Position numbers and translations under genes: made by a program. Under the pieces are notes generated by a model. It searched no databases. It was not told where the DNA came from and saw nothing but the letters and a program-made list of their open reading frames with translations. DNA of 64,000 nt from Anadara kagoshimensis. Taxonomy: Eukaryota > Mollusca > Bivalvia > Arcoida > Arcidae. Below, one piece after another: positions 1 to 12,200 of this stretch. The stretch lies in contig CM037874.1 of the NCBI GenBank assembly GCA_021292105.1, forward strand, positions 16,226,615-16,290,614, written 5' to 3'. Positions within the stretch are counted from its first letter, which is position 1, and each line of letters begins with the position of its first letter.

Positions 1-76
1 CTTTTCTGATATTTATGTATAAAATGATACTTCCGGCTTTCTGCCATGTGGAAATTTTTAGGAGCATCGACTCCAA

Positions 77-444
77 AGACTAAACAAGGACCTGCGGAAA
101 AACGAAAGTACTATCAAGTATGATAAGTCCAAACGCATCGGAGCATATAAAAAGCAATGGGAAGATGGCAGGCCTTGGTTGTATGATACGCAGGACGGAA
201 TGAAGTGTGCCGATTGTGTAGAGTTCGACAGGGAAAAAAATCTGTATTTACCGAGGGTTGCACTAGTTATAAACTTGACAGTGTAAATAAACATGACATT
301 TCTGAATCTCACAAACAGGCCCAAGCCTTTAGTAATGCAAAACAAGTTCCTGCTAATAAATCAAAATCTGCCAAAATTATACAGTCATTGACATTGGCAG
401 TACCTATAGATCAACATTTTCTGCAAAACCATTCGTCAATGTAA
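77..444 (+). pseudogene. Remnant of hAT-derived zinc-finger gene (ZNF862/C17orf113-like N-terminus)
   Basis: Two reading frames give adjoining pieces of one protein. Frame 119-216 reads YDKSKRIGAYKKQWEDGRPW and continues to a Cys-x2-Cys pair. Frame 205-444 repeats the Cys-x2-Cys as MCRLC and continues with FTEGCTSYKLDSVNKHDISE and a His-x5-His. This order (basic stretch, W-x-DGRPWL, CxxC, F-x-x-GC, KLDSVNKH) is typical of the N-terminal zinc finger of ZNF862/C17orf113-like proteins, which derive from hAT transposases. A frameshift near 206-216, another near 115, and a stop at 442-444 break the gene. No downstream DUF4371 or dimerisation domain is visible. It is probably a dead copy. The exact family name is my recognition and was not searched. 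Confidence 0.65.
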
Positions 445-766
445 TTGCAGATGTTGAATATCGAAAAGTAAAGCAAGGGATAGAATAATCCAAATGTATA
501 TGCCTGATATATTCAGATCAACCATCACTCTTGACAGTTCATTGTATGGCTCATCGAAAAGTTAAGCTCAATCCCTGCTGATGTGAGGAGTCTCCCCATA
601 TTAAGACAAAAATTTTGGAATTTTGTGCTATCATACTGCTTTTCCCGTTTTTCAAAGCATTCCGTGAAGTCATCCTTAAAAAATTATAAATTGATTAGAG
701 TGAAATCTGGGATAGCGATCACTTTGTAGAGTGGTCATCTGTCAACTACATTTTTATCATGTACAG
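445..766. other. Intergenic; no gene seen
   Basis: No exon-like segment is visible. A motif near 722-746 (TTTGTAGAGTGGTCATCTGT) recurs with few changes at 1909-1931, immediately beyond the mobile element at 767-1896, so the element sits inside or beside an older repeated sequence. Confidence 0.5.
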
Positions 767-1896
767 CAGGGCTCAAATTAGATTTTGAAACAGGGAGAAG
801 TGACTTCTCCCTCAGCCAAGATTAGGGAGAAGTTTTTCAAAACAGGGAGAAGTTTTTCCGCCGCGAGTGAAATTTACGTGGCGACGCATGTTCCCAATAT
901 GTTTGACTTTAAATGGGAGTATCCCTACAGAAAACTTTAATATTACATAAATTGTAATATTACTTATTGAATCCAAATAAATCATACTATAAATTTCTTC
1001 ATATTTTTTTTTTTTTTTTTTTTTGCTACGTGCAGAATTATTATATGTATAAGCTTGATGTAGCAGTGTAGCAGTACTGAAAATAATTCTAAAAATTATT
1101 GTACTTTTTTTTTTGTTATTTAAAAGCTATTTAAATTATGCTCTTTTCATTTTGATCATATCACATCACTAAATGCTAAATGTCTTGATTTCAATGTAAA
1201 TGTGAAATACATGTACATTTTCTTTAAAACATTATTTTTTTAAAAATAATGTAAAGATTATCAACATATTAAGAAGTAAAACTGATAAATGAAAAGAAAA
1301 AAAAAAAAAAAATAAAAAAAAATAATATATATGCACCATTATTTTTGAGTTATCCCCCTTGGCAAACATGAAACATGGCTGCTGTGTCTGACTCCCAATT
1401 TCTAGAGATGATACTACTCATTTGCAATCATTCTATCAGAAAATGCTTTTATTTATGGATTCCTTTTTGAAAAGGCAACATTCTGTGAGGGTCTGTTATT
1501 TTATTAAATTTTCATAAAAAAAACGATCTACTATTTTGTTCAATACACCCCCCCCCCCCCCCAGTTTATATACTGGGGCACAGACGTTTTTTATGGCAAA
1601 TATCCGAGGTTTTTCACCAAGATGGCTTTTAATTACATCAGTCAACAGGTTGATGAATCCATGACATGCATGGATGATCTCAGTTTAAGCTAATTATCGG
1701 ATTAAAACACCTGGATATATCGGGAGTTACCTGTGTTTACCGTTGAATGTGTGTAATACACAAGAGGCGCCTTAGGGGTTAAATACACTTGTCAAAACTT
1801 ATGGCGACTAGAACTTCGCTTTTTGGACAGTTTAGGGCGAAGTTTTTGGAAACAGGGCGAAGATATCGCCCAACTTCGCCCTTATTTTGAGCCCTG
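767..1896. mobile_element. Non-autonomous hAT-type element, about 1.13 kb
   Basis: The ends are an inverted pair, CAGGGCTCAAA at 767-777 and TTTGAGCCCTG at 1886-1896. CAGGG...CCCTG ends are typical of hAT transposons. Subterminal arrays repeat a GGGAGAAGTTTTT-type motif on the left and a GGGCGAAGTTTTT-type motif on the right, as expected of transposase-binding regions. The flanking octamers (759-766 and 1897-1904) share only TACAG, so the target-site duplication is decayed. The interior holds poly-T, poly-A and a poly-C run (about 1550-1562) and no transposase reading frame. Confidence 0.75.
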
Positions 1897-2158
1897 GACT
1901 ACAGAACCTTTGTAGAGGGGTCACCTGTCAAACCCAGTCAGAGGGGATCCTAACGGCCACCCGATTGAAAAAATTGTTGTTTACAAGATTTACTAAAATT
2001 ATGCTGGTCTCGGGAATAAAAAGTCTTCCAAAAATTATCGAATTCTTAAAACACAACTCTGGTGATATAAATAATAATAAAATAATAGTTAATTTTTTCA
2101 AGTTATTAATTTATTTAAAAAATATCCTCAATCATGACATGAAAGATATCAGAAGCTT
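1897..2158. other. Intergenic; no gene seen
   Basis: AT-rich sequence between two mobile elements. A 100-codon open frame starting at 1887 begins inside the hAT end and has no recognisable protein features. Confidence 0.5.
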
Positions 2159-3549
2159 ATTAGCTCACCTGAGCCAAAGGCTCAGATGAACAATTGTCAT
2201 CTATCTTCATCCGTCTTGTATAAACTTTTTAGCTCACCTGAGCCAAAGGCTCAGATGTGCAATTGCCATCTATCTTCGTCCGATGTGCGTCATGTATAAA
2301 CTTTTAACATTTTTTATCAATTCCTCCAAAACTACAGAGCCAAATTGGATGATATTTGACAGTAATGGTCAAGTAAGGGGTTTTCAGATTTGCACAAATG
2401 CAAGGATTATGTCCCCTTGGGTCCCATAAAGGGGAAATTTGTGAAAATCTTTAAAAATCATCTGCTCTGAACCTACAAGAGATATAACTTAGATATTTCA
2501 TGTAAAACACTATGGGCACCTAGTTTTAGATTTGCACATATTGTAGCTTTAGGGGCCAAAATGAGATAATGGCAAGGTACTTGAGGGGGAAATTGCAAAA
2601 TTAATGTATTTGTCAATATATTTGAAAACTATAAGCTTTTTGTATGGGCATCATCATCATGTGTATTGGAATACTGTAGGCATTTACACAACGGTCATTT
2701 TGATATGTGAATAGAGGTCATAAGTTCAAAGGTCAAGGTCATAGATGTAAACGAATACTGAAATGGTTAATTATCTCAAAAACTTTGAACTCTTTGTGTA
2801 GGCATGTATATTATAATATTGTAGGCATTTGCCTTACGGTTATTTCCATATATGAACCAAGGTCATAGGTTCAAAGGTCAAGGTCATAGATGCAAACAAA
2901 TATTGAAATGGTGAATTATCTCAAAAATGATAAACTTTCTCTATAGGCATGTATATCAGAATGTTATAGGCATTTACACAATGTTCATTTTGATATATGA
3001 ATGTAGGTCATAGGTCTAATGGTCAAGGTTATAGATGCAAATGAATACTGAAATGATTAATTGTCTTAAAAACTATAAACTTTTTGTATAGGCATATATG
3101 TTAAAATATTGTAGGTATTGGCCTAACGATCATTTTGATATATGAATGAAGGACATGAGTTTAAAAGTCAAGGTCACTGATGCAAACAAATACTGACATG
3201 GTTAATTATCTCAAAAACTATAAACTTTTTGTATAGGCTTCTAAATTGTAGGTATTGACCTAATATTCATTGCGATATTTAGATTAAGGTCATGGGTTCA
3301 AATTTTTCTTTACCTTTTTAGTTGTTTATAAACAATATATTGTAGCTCGATTTCAGATATATTATATGTAGCACTCTTATGACTAGTTATGTTATAATAC
3401 ATTTGCAAAAAATCCTTACATATAATTGGCCCTTACTGCTGAAAATTTATTTGGACATTCTCTTTAATTAATGTCAATGACCATTGAACCTCTGCATGAG
3501 ATATGTACTCAGCTGCATGTGAGCATTAAGGCTCATGGACCTCTTGTTT
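2159..3549 (+). mobile_element. Interspersed element with AGCTCACCTGAGC end and 145-bp internal repeats
   Basis: The left end carries the palindromic motif AGCTCACCTGAGCC and is itself partly duplicated (2159-2228, then again from 2229). The right end is GAGCATTAAGG...CCTCTTGTT. Between them lie four imperfect 145-bp repeats; the landmark GGTCAAGGTC occurs at 2731, 2876, 3021 and (as AGTCAAGGTC) 3166. A second copy lies in opposite orientation at 31139-32594, which defines the element's limits. No coding capacity is seen. The class is uncertain: internal tandem repeats are common in molluscan Helitron-like elements, but I see no diagnostic Helitron ends. Confidence 0.75.
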
Positions 3550-5033
3550 AATATTAGGGTCTCCATGACGATGGAAGTAACTTTGACCATCCTTGATGGT
3601 TCCATACTTCATTTATTCGGATTGAACTATTTCCTACATGAATCCTTAATATTGGTCCAATGTGTGAATATTAAAACAGCCCCATGCTCATAGTCTGCAC
3701 ATTGCACACTACATGAACCCGCTATGTTGTGTTGGGAGCAATGCAAGGTGAACATAACAACCTCCTTTCAGTAACCTGACAACTTCATATACCTGAAACT
3801 ACATTGATGGAGACACTGAACTCCCTGTCTTTCTAATCTTTCGCGAATTTTAGTACTTTCAGTACTTTGATTGATTATTTAAAATTTAAAGAGTCTTCAC
3901 AATAGGTTAAAATAATAAGGGGGGGGGGGGTGGAATAAGTGAAAAGAGGGGAAGTGACATCATCAAATATCACTCTTGTGAGTTGTCCAGTTCTGTCACT
4001 GTGGCAGGCACTTATTACAGGTCTTGGTTAGGTTCAAACCACAACCTTGCCATGGACTTTGAAAACCAGAAAATGGCACCACTTATTACAGAACTCATGT
4101 CTTAAATCCACCTATAGCTGGTGATGTCTCAATATAAATGATATACATATTCTTGACTGAGACGTAAATCCCTGTTCAATCAATTGGTAAATTTTTGTCC
4201 TTTTTTATGGGCCTTGTTTTAAAAGATTCTAAACCAGCTTTGTCAAGATCAGTGTAAATTATGATAAAACAAAATTATATATTAAAATTATTTATTTAAT
4301 ATTAGGACTCTGGTTCAGTTTAGATAAACTCCCAGTTTGGTTTCGATCCAAGCCTAGGGTTCCACTTAAATTAACTTTGGTAGACAATTGTTATCAATTA
4401 TCTATTTATAGAAATAGAACATTGAATTTTTGTCAAATTGCCATCCAGCACAATGCCAAAAAATGTGTATGTGTATCAAATATTTGATTGTAATGTGGGC
4501 CACAGGACCTACAGTACGTTAATTAACCTATTTGTGCTTGGTGTAAATTAAAATTTTATTTGGGTGTGTTCTGTGCTATCAAATTTCATATAAATAAATT
4601 TTATATTCTAATTTGCCAAGCTCAAACTAATATAAAATATTTTTGAAATAAAACTCAACACATAAAAGCATAAGACAAGTGCCTACACATATAGCAGCTT
4701 TATTACCGGTACATTATTTTCATATAAATTCAATTTATCTTCATCCTACGAACTCACGGTAGCACATAATATAATTAAATCTGACTAAATAACAACTTTC
4801 AAAAATCTACAAAAGAAAAAGTACCATATAATACAAGTCAAATACATTGGGGTGGGTGGGTGGGGTGTGTGCTGCTATAACGATAAGCACCCATGAATCC
4901 GCAATGTGGTAAAATCCTACCAGTTTTTAACTTTAATGCTCACATTACAATCACTCCTGGTCCACATGTTGGACACCCAACCCTTATGTTCAACATGTTA
5001 ACTTTTATAAATATATTTATTTTCTACTTTCAG
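3550..5033. other. Left-flank/intronic sequence; no exon recognised
   Basis: AT-rich sequence with a poly-G run near 3920. A fragment around 4110-4180 resembles the shared 3' tail of the local SINEs (CTCAATATAA...TTCTTGACTG). I looked for PHKG exons encoding the glycine-rich loop, the VAIK-type lysine or the helix-C glutamate and did not find them, so they are probably left of the window. Confidence 0.5.
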
Positions 5034-8000
5034 TTCAGCTCCATGATTCCTTTGAAACACCAACTTTTATATTTCTTGTTTTTGAATTGTAAGTATACAA
5101 TATTTTTTGTGTCATAAAATTAATTGCATTTTAATAAATATGTTCATGTACCTATATTAGTTGACACTTTGAAATTACATTTATGAAAAATGAGAAAAAT
5201 GACCAGGAATGGTGATTAGAGTATATTAAATTTATTACTTTAGACCTGCTTCTGTAACAGGAAGGAGAGAAAAAATACAGTGTGAAACCAGGAATTGAAC
5301 CTAAAACCTCTCACATAATGGACTATTACTCTAACAACTGAGCTACCTAGACTTCTACATTCTTCCCCCAGTTATTTTTAAGTTTCTCAAAATTTGCTAG
5401 TAGGAAATCTCACCTAAATTGCCTTGGATGGACTTCATATGGCTCACAATTGCCAGTCCACTACTCCTGAAGTCCACATGCGCCATGGCCATGAGATTCC
5501 TACTGATTTATGTCTCATTGAGAGTTGGGCATTATATTTTACATACACACATGATTTTATTAAAAGTCAACTCTCTGTCTCATTAAAAAGAGATGGATCT
5601 TATATTTCACATGATTTTATTAAAAGCATACACATGATTTTATTAAAAGCATATACATGATTTTATTAAAAGTCAACTCTCATATATTATGTTTCTGTCT
5701 CATTAAAAAAAGAGATGGATCTTATATTTCACATGATTTTATTAAAAGTTTATATAACGTATAAAAGTTAAATTTTTAAAATTAGATGTGAGAAGAGATA
5801 CACCATTTTATTCCCATACATGCATTGGGGGATTAATTGATATTCATGACTTTCAAATTGATTTAATTTAACATGTAGGCATTAGACCTTTGAAATAATG
5901 AAGTTAGATACAATGAAAAATCCACCATTTCATTCCCATGCATGCATAGGGGATTAATAATACTTTAATGTAACATGTAGACATTGGACCTTTGAAAATA
6001 ACAATAGTTAGAAACATATATTCAGAACTAATACAAAAACATCCACCATTTCATAGAGGATTAATACTCTAATCTAATTATAAGATGTAGGCATTAAACC
6101 TTTTTTGAAAATAACAAAGTAAGATACATATATTCAGAAATAATGAAAAATCCACCATTTTATTTCTATGCATGCATAGGGGATTAATACTCTAATTTAA
6201 CATGTAGACATATTAAGACCTTTGACAATGACAAAGTTTGATATTTAGAAAAAAATAAAAGTCAATAATCATCTGATCAAGATAACATTTTGTAATGGCA
6301 AATAGCATTGACCTGTCCACCTGACCTTCCATTATAAATAATCATATAGGAGAAAACTTCCAATACATGGGGTAGTGTTAAAACAATACAGTACAACGCA
6401 ACATGTTTTTTTACTCTTTCTCACAATGCAGACAAAATAAACACTTGTGTTTCCTATACATAAATGTATTGGCCCATGTGAAGGTCAAGCAGACATGTCA
6501 TTGTTGATAAATATTTGAATTAAAAGTAAAGTGGACAGGTCAGTGTTGTTTGCCTGTACAAGTTTCTATTTGTTGGTTGGTCATGTTACAGATTTTGACA
6601 CCTGATGTGTCAGTTTTAATGTAGATCTCGGGCATGTTTATCATGCAGCTTGACCACTGGTCATTTTAGGCCGTTATCTACATGACTTCTGGCTAGTACT
6701 CAAGATAACAAGTGCTTGTATATCCTATAAATATATCTGTTTGTTTCTGTGAATGTGATAATTACCCAGCCAAAAGTATTCAAGCCTGCAGTTCAACAAG
6801 AGTTTATTTACAAATTTGGTTAACCTTGTGTCTCTGAATGACACCAATGTGTGAACGAGTTCTTTTCATTTTGAACATTACTAAAGTAGACAAAAAACAT
6901 TGACCTGTCAGTATCTACATGTGTATGTGTGGCACATTTGCATTGGAAGGATGGGTGCACTGTTTTTCACTTATGGGTTGCCTGAAGTCCTTGACGTTCA
7001 CTGTGCACACAATTTTCTCCACAAGGTGGTTCCAGTCCACTATAGTGTAGGGAACACAGGTGCTAATGTGAAACATGCAATGTTTATGTATTAACTGAGA
7101 ATCCTAACACTACTCATGTATTGGATGGATCATGGTATACGAAAATATTCCTAATGAAAGGTCAAGCAGGCTGATCAATGTTTATGGTCTAAACGTATCT
7201 AGTATTGGGTGGATCATCTTGATGAAAAAGGTCAAGTGGATAGGTCAATATTGTTTGCCTGTACTTATTGTCTGTAGGTTGAGGATCTACAATCAAAATA
7301 ATTATAACTAGTTGTGTATTTTTTATACATACCACTTCAGGCACTTGAAACATTTTTTAAAGTTCAAAAAGAGTTTATTCTAAAGACAAAATTGACCTGT
7401 CTAAAAACAAAATTGACCTATCTGCTTGACTTTTAATTTAAATATTTATTATTAAATAGGACATTTATGTGTAAGGAACATAAGTGTTAATTCTATCAAC
7501 AACATCATTTACATTTCATCAATACTATTTTCAAACTTATATCTATCTAGAATGAATGGTCAAGTAATTAAGACAGTAACGAAAATATTGACCTAAAGTT
7601 AGGTGATATAGGTGCAAGTCCATGCAATATAGAAATGACATTAATTTATCTTAATTTATCTTTTTAATATGGAAGTATGAAAGAATAGGACATTTTTCAT
7701 ACTGAATAATTTGCGTAGTGAATTATGTTACAAGTGCAATTTGTCCAATTCTTTCAAACTTCCATTACAAAACTAAGATAAATTAATTTCATTTCTCATA
7801 ATTAAATAAATAGAAATTTTCAACAACACATCAGCAATTTAAACAACAATTTAGCTGTTCATGTAAAAAATAGCATCAATATAGCGTAGGAATTCAAATG
7901 TCTCTGTGTGCTGGTCCATAATAAGATGACATCATAGAAAGTCAATCCATTCTTGCATATGTAACAGAAAAAGTCTGACCAAAACAAAATGCTTGAAACA

Positions 8001-9226
8001 AAGGGTAATTGAATTTTAACCATGAATTGTAAAACTACCCATGTAGTAGAATATCCATATCAACAGGTCAAGCAGACAATGTTTGACTATATGGAAACAT
8101 GTTGTTTACCACATTTAACCATGTTTACTTCTATGCATGACCTATTAATATCACCTTTGGTCACTTCAGGTCAGTTTATAGAACTACTACATGTACTAGT
8201 AATTATTGACATAGTGTAATAATGACCAGTGGTCATCAGGGAGGTCTTATAGAACATATGATACCTAACACCTCTAAATCACTATCTGTACATAAAAATT
8301 ATAAATCTGTCTAGTACCTAATGACCACTATCTAAGGGTCATATGCTGCCCATAATGCTGGATAACCAATAGCCTTGATCTTATGAGTCCAAGATCTAGG
8401 CCACATATTGGTCATCATAAACATGGCCTATTTATATCACCTTTGGTCACTTCAAGTTTTTTTTATAAAGTACTTAAATACTAGCAATTATTGACTGACA
8501 TTGTGTAATTATGACCATTGGTCATCAGGGGGTCCTTAGAACATGTAATACATAACGCCTCTAAATCACTATCTGTATATGAAAATTATAAAACTGTCCA
8601 GTAGCTAATGACCACCACTAGCTAAAGGCCATATGCTGGATGACCAATAGCCTTGGTGTTTGTTTACATTCCCATAAGTCCAAGATCTAGACCACATTGG
8701 TCATCATATGTGTATGGTGTTGTTCTATATTTATTTATAGTTTTATGAAGTGTATTTTGTACAAGATAATTTAATGAAAAGCCATGTTATTTTGTGAAAA
8801 AATAGTTACTGTACTCACAGTACTGTAAATTTTATTTGGAGAAGTGGAATGAATATATGGTCATGTAAATTAATGAACAATGGATGTAAACACAGTGCAA
8901 CTAAGGTGTAAATTTCACCATATGTTTACTGATCTGAGGCAAGTTGTACATTTCCCAGTTTTTATGACTGACTTTCACTCCCATTCAATTGGAAACTGGA
9001 ATAATCTTAACTACTGTAATTTGGAAAATTTTGCATCGCAGGATGATGCTCAGTTAAATGCAAGTGAACTACATCAAAATAAATATATATATGTCATTTA
9101 ATTGCCAATAATAAAAAAATTAAACAAATAATTTTAAGGGAAAGCAAAAAAATAAATAAATAAATAAAAATAAATAAAATAAAATAAATAAATAAATAAA
9201 TAAATAAATTATTTAAAATAAATAAA

Positions 9227-9275
<49 letters not shown>

Positions 9276-12200
9276 AGACATCATATGACTTCTACCGGTA
9301 TGTCTCTGCCTTTTTCAGGGTTCTTTTTTTTTTCTAATTTTATAACCAAGAAATGTCATTTCATGGTGGGTATTTACAAGAACACGGTAGACTGCCATTC
9401 TGATGTTGTCAAGTTATGTATGACCGTCCTAATGACATTGGGGTTATATTATGACATCATTATTTTCTTGATGTTTATTTCCCCAATTCTTGTTAAAAAG
9501 CTTGTAATACAGAAAAAGGTAAGACTTCCTTTTGTTCCCCACCTTTTAAATTCTAGGCAAAATTTTGGAAATTTTTTTTCCCACAAAAATGTACAAAATA
9601 GCTTACGGTAATTCTGTTCATTTTTCGTTGTTTTTCTTCAGTCAAAAATTAAAATTAAGTGGGAGGGTACAAATGGAAGTCTTTCTGAAAAAAAGATGAT
9701 CTCATGCCCTAACAAAAACGTGATCGCTAACTCACATGATTTCTATTTTGTAGATGTAAACAGGGAGAATTGTTTGATTACCTGACACAGGTCGTTACCC
9801 TCTCGGAAAAACGGACAAGGTGAGAACTGTAACCTCTATTTTTATATCTACCTGGGTATATACAGAGTCAATATGTATATCCTCATGTCAGGCTACCTAA
9901 GGTAAAATGACTCGTAAAATGTTTGCATTTCAGAGTCAAAGACTTTTGAAATGCCTTTCGTGCTTATCTGTGGGTGTATTCACCTCAAATACTTGTAAAT
10001 AATTTAGCAGAGGTACACAGACTTCTTGATTGATTGATTGATTGAATGGGGGTCTATGTTCCAGTCAAGAACATTTCACTTATATCAGGATGTCACCAGA
10101 TATAGTTGAAGTGACAAGAAGTTTTATCATCTCTGCAGTGCTCTGAGGGCATTGTGCTAGGGGGATTCTTAACATGCCACACCTGCTGTGACATCATACT
10201 GTTTATGATCATGATACTAGTAGGTGTTAGCACATTTAAATTTATTTTAATGTCAAGTTTAAGTTTTCAACACTGGTCACTGGTCAGCCAAGTTAACGTG
10301 TACTTATCTGGGTAAACACAATAGATAAACCTTTGGTTTAGTCAACACCAAGGTAATAGATAGCAGCTAGAGTACATTCAATGACAAGTATGCTTGCACT
10401 TTTAAATCTGCTAGAAGATTCGCCTCAAAATAAAGGGTCTAGGTGCCTGAGTGGTATAAATAAAGCTTGCTGTTACAGATCACAGTGCCTTTCACTGTCT
10501 AGGTTCTAATTCACGTTTTGCTGATCCTAGTGTGAGAAAGTTAGTCAGTTCACTTGCTGAAGGTCGGCAATTTCTACAGGGCACTTCAATTTCCTCAACC
10601 ATCCCTGAACTATCTCAATATTAGTGAAAAAAAACTGTGACTGGGCTGTGAAATATACATTACTGCTGAAGGTTGGTTTTAACAGGGCACTCCAGTTTCC
10701 TCAAACATTCCTGAAATGACCACCTCGATATTAGTGAAAAAAATTGTGACTGGGCTGTGAAATGTACATTACTGCTGAAGGTCGGTTTTAACAGGGCACT
10801 CCAGTTTCCTCCACCATTTCTAAAATGACCACCTTGATAGTAATGAAAAAAATCTTGACTGGGGTGTGAAACTCCATTACTCCACTCTTCCCCCTTTATA
10901 TACAGGTTTTCTTGTAAATGTACAAAGTGTCAATGTTATTGACATTTTTAAAATAACATTAAAATGTTTATGACTTTCTGAATGGTCAATTAACTTTTAT
11001 ATTAAATAAAAAGTTTTTTGATCTAGTGAAAGTTAAAAAAAAATGAAGACCATCTGTTTATAAAGTCTATATTTCTTCAATCACATGAGTTATATTTATA
11101 TACAAGTTTTTTTTTTCTGGTTAATTAACTTTAAATGTAAAATAACATAATAATCTCCAACATTCATCCAATTTTGCCCAGTAGTTTAATTTATATAAAT
11201 GGTTAGAGTTCAAAAGATATTTTTTTCACTTTTAACATTAGCTATGTATATATAACATGTAAAAGTGATGTTAATAGCAAGTCATGGTGTGTGGGAGTTG
11301 ATAAAAGATTTACTGACTTTTAATTACGTTTTTTACCTTAGTTCAGAATATTTTATTTATGATATCATCTAGAAAGTGTACTTAATGGTCTGGTGGACAA
11401 ACAGTTTGTGACATTTAGCTTGTTTAGATGATAAAATTATGATTATTTCAGTTATAAGTATAAGGTAGACTCCCAAAATAAAACAAGACACAGGTTATAG
11501 AAATGATTGATGTATGTATGGAAGAACTGAAAACCAGTTTAAACTGAACCCTGAGTAGATTGAAAAACCAGTCTAAACTGAACCCTGAGTAAACTGAAAA
11601 CCAGTCTAAACTGAACCCTGAATAAACTGAAAACCAGTCTAAACTGAACCCTGGATAAACTGAAAACCAGTCTAAACTGAACCCTGGATAAACTGGAAAA
11701 AAAACCAGTCTAAACTGAACCCTGAGTAAATAGAAAAGCCAGTTTAAACTGAACCCTGAATAAACTGAAAACCAGTCTAAACTGAACCCTGAATAAACTG
11801 AAAAGCCAGTTTAAACTGAACCCTGAATAAACTGAAAAAAACTGGTCTAAACTGAACCCTGAGTAAACTGAAAACCAGTCTAAACTGAACCCTGGATAAA
11901 CTGAAAAAAACCAGTCTAAACTGAACCCTGAATAAACTGAAAACCAGTCTAAACTGAACCCTGGATAAACTGAAAAAAAACTGGTCTAAACTGAACCCTG
12001 AATAAACTGAAAACCAGTCTAAACTGAACCCTGGATAAACTGAAAAAAAACCAGTCTAAACTGAACCCTGAGTAAATAGAAAAGCCAGTTTAAACTGAAC
12101 CCTGAATAAACTGAAAACCAGTCTAAACTGAACCCTGAATAAACTGAAAAGCCAGTTTAAACTGAACCCTGAATAAACTGAAAAAAACTGGTCTAAACTG

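Noticed and set aside
58..345. 95-codon minus-strand open frame
   Set aside because: Antisense to the zinc-finger pseudogene, whose plus-strand translation has clear family motifs.
9285..9611. 108-codon open frame near the PHKG intron end
   Set aside because: It starts at an AAAT microsatellite and runs into a fold-back element. No family resemblance and no splice-phase match to the PHKG exon at 9754.
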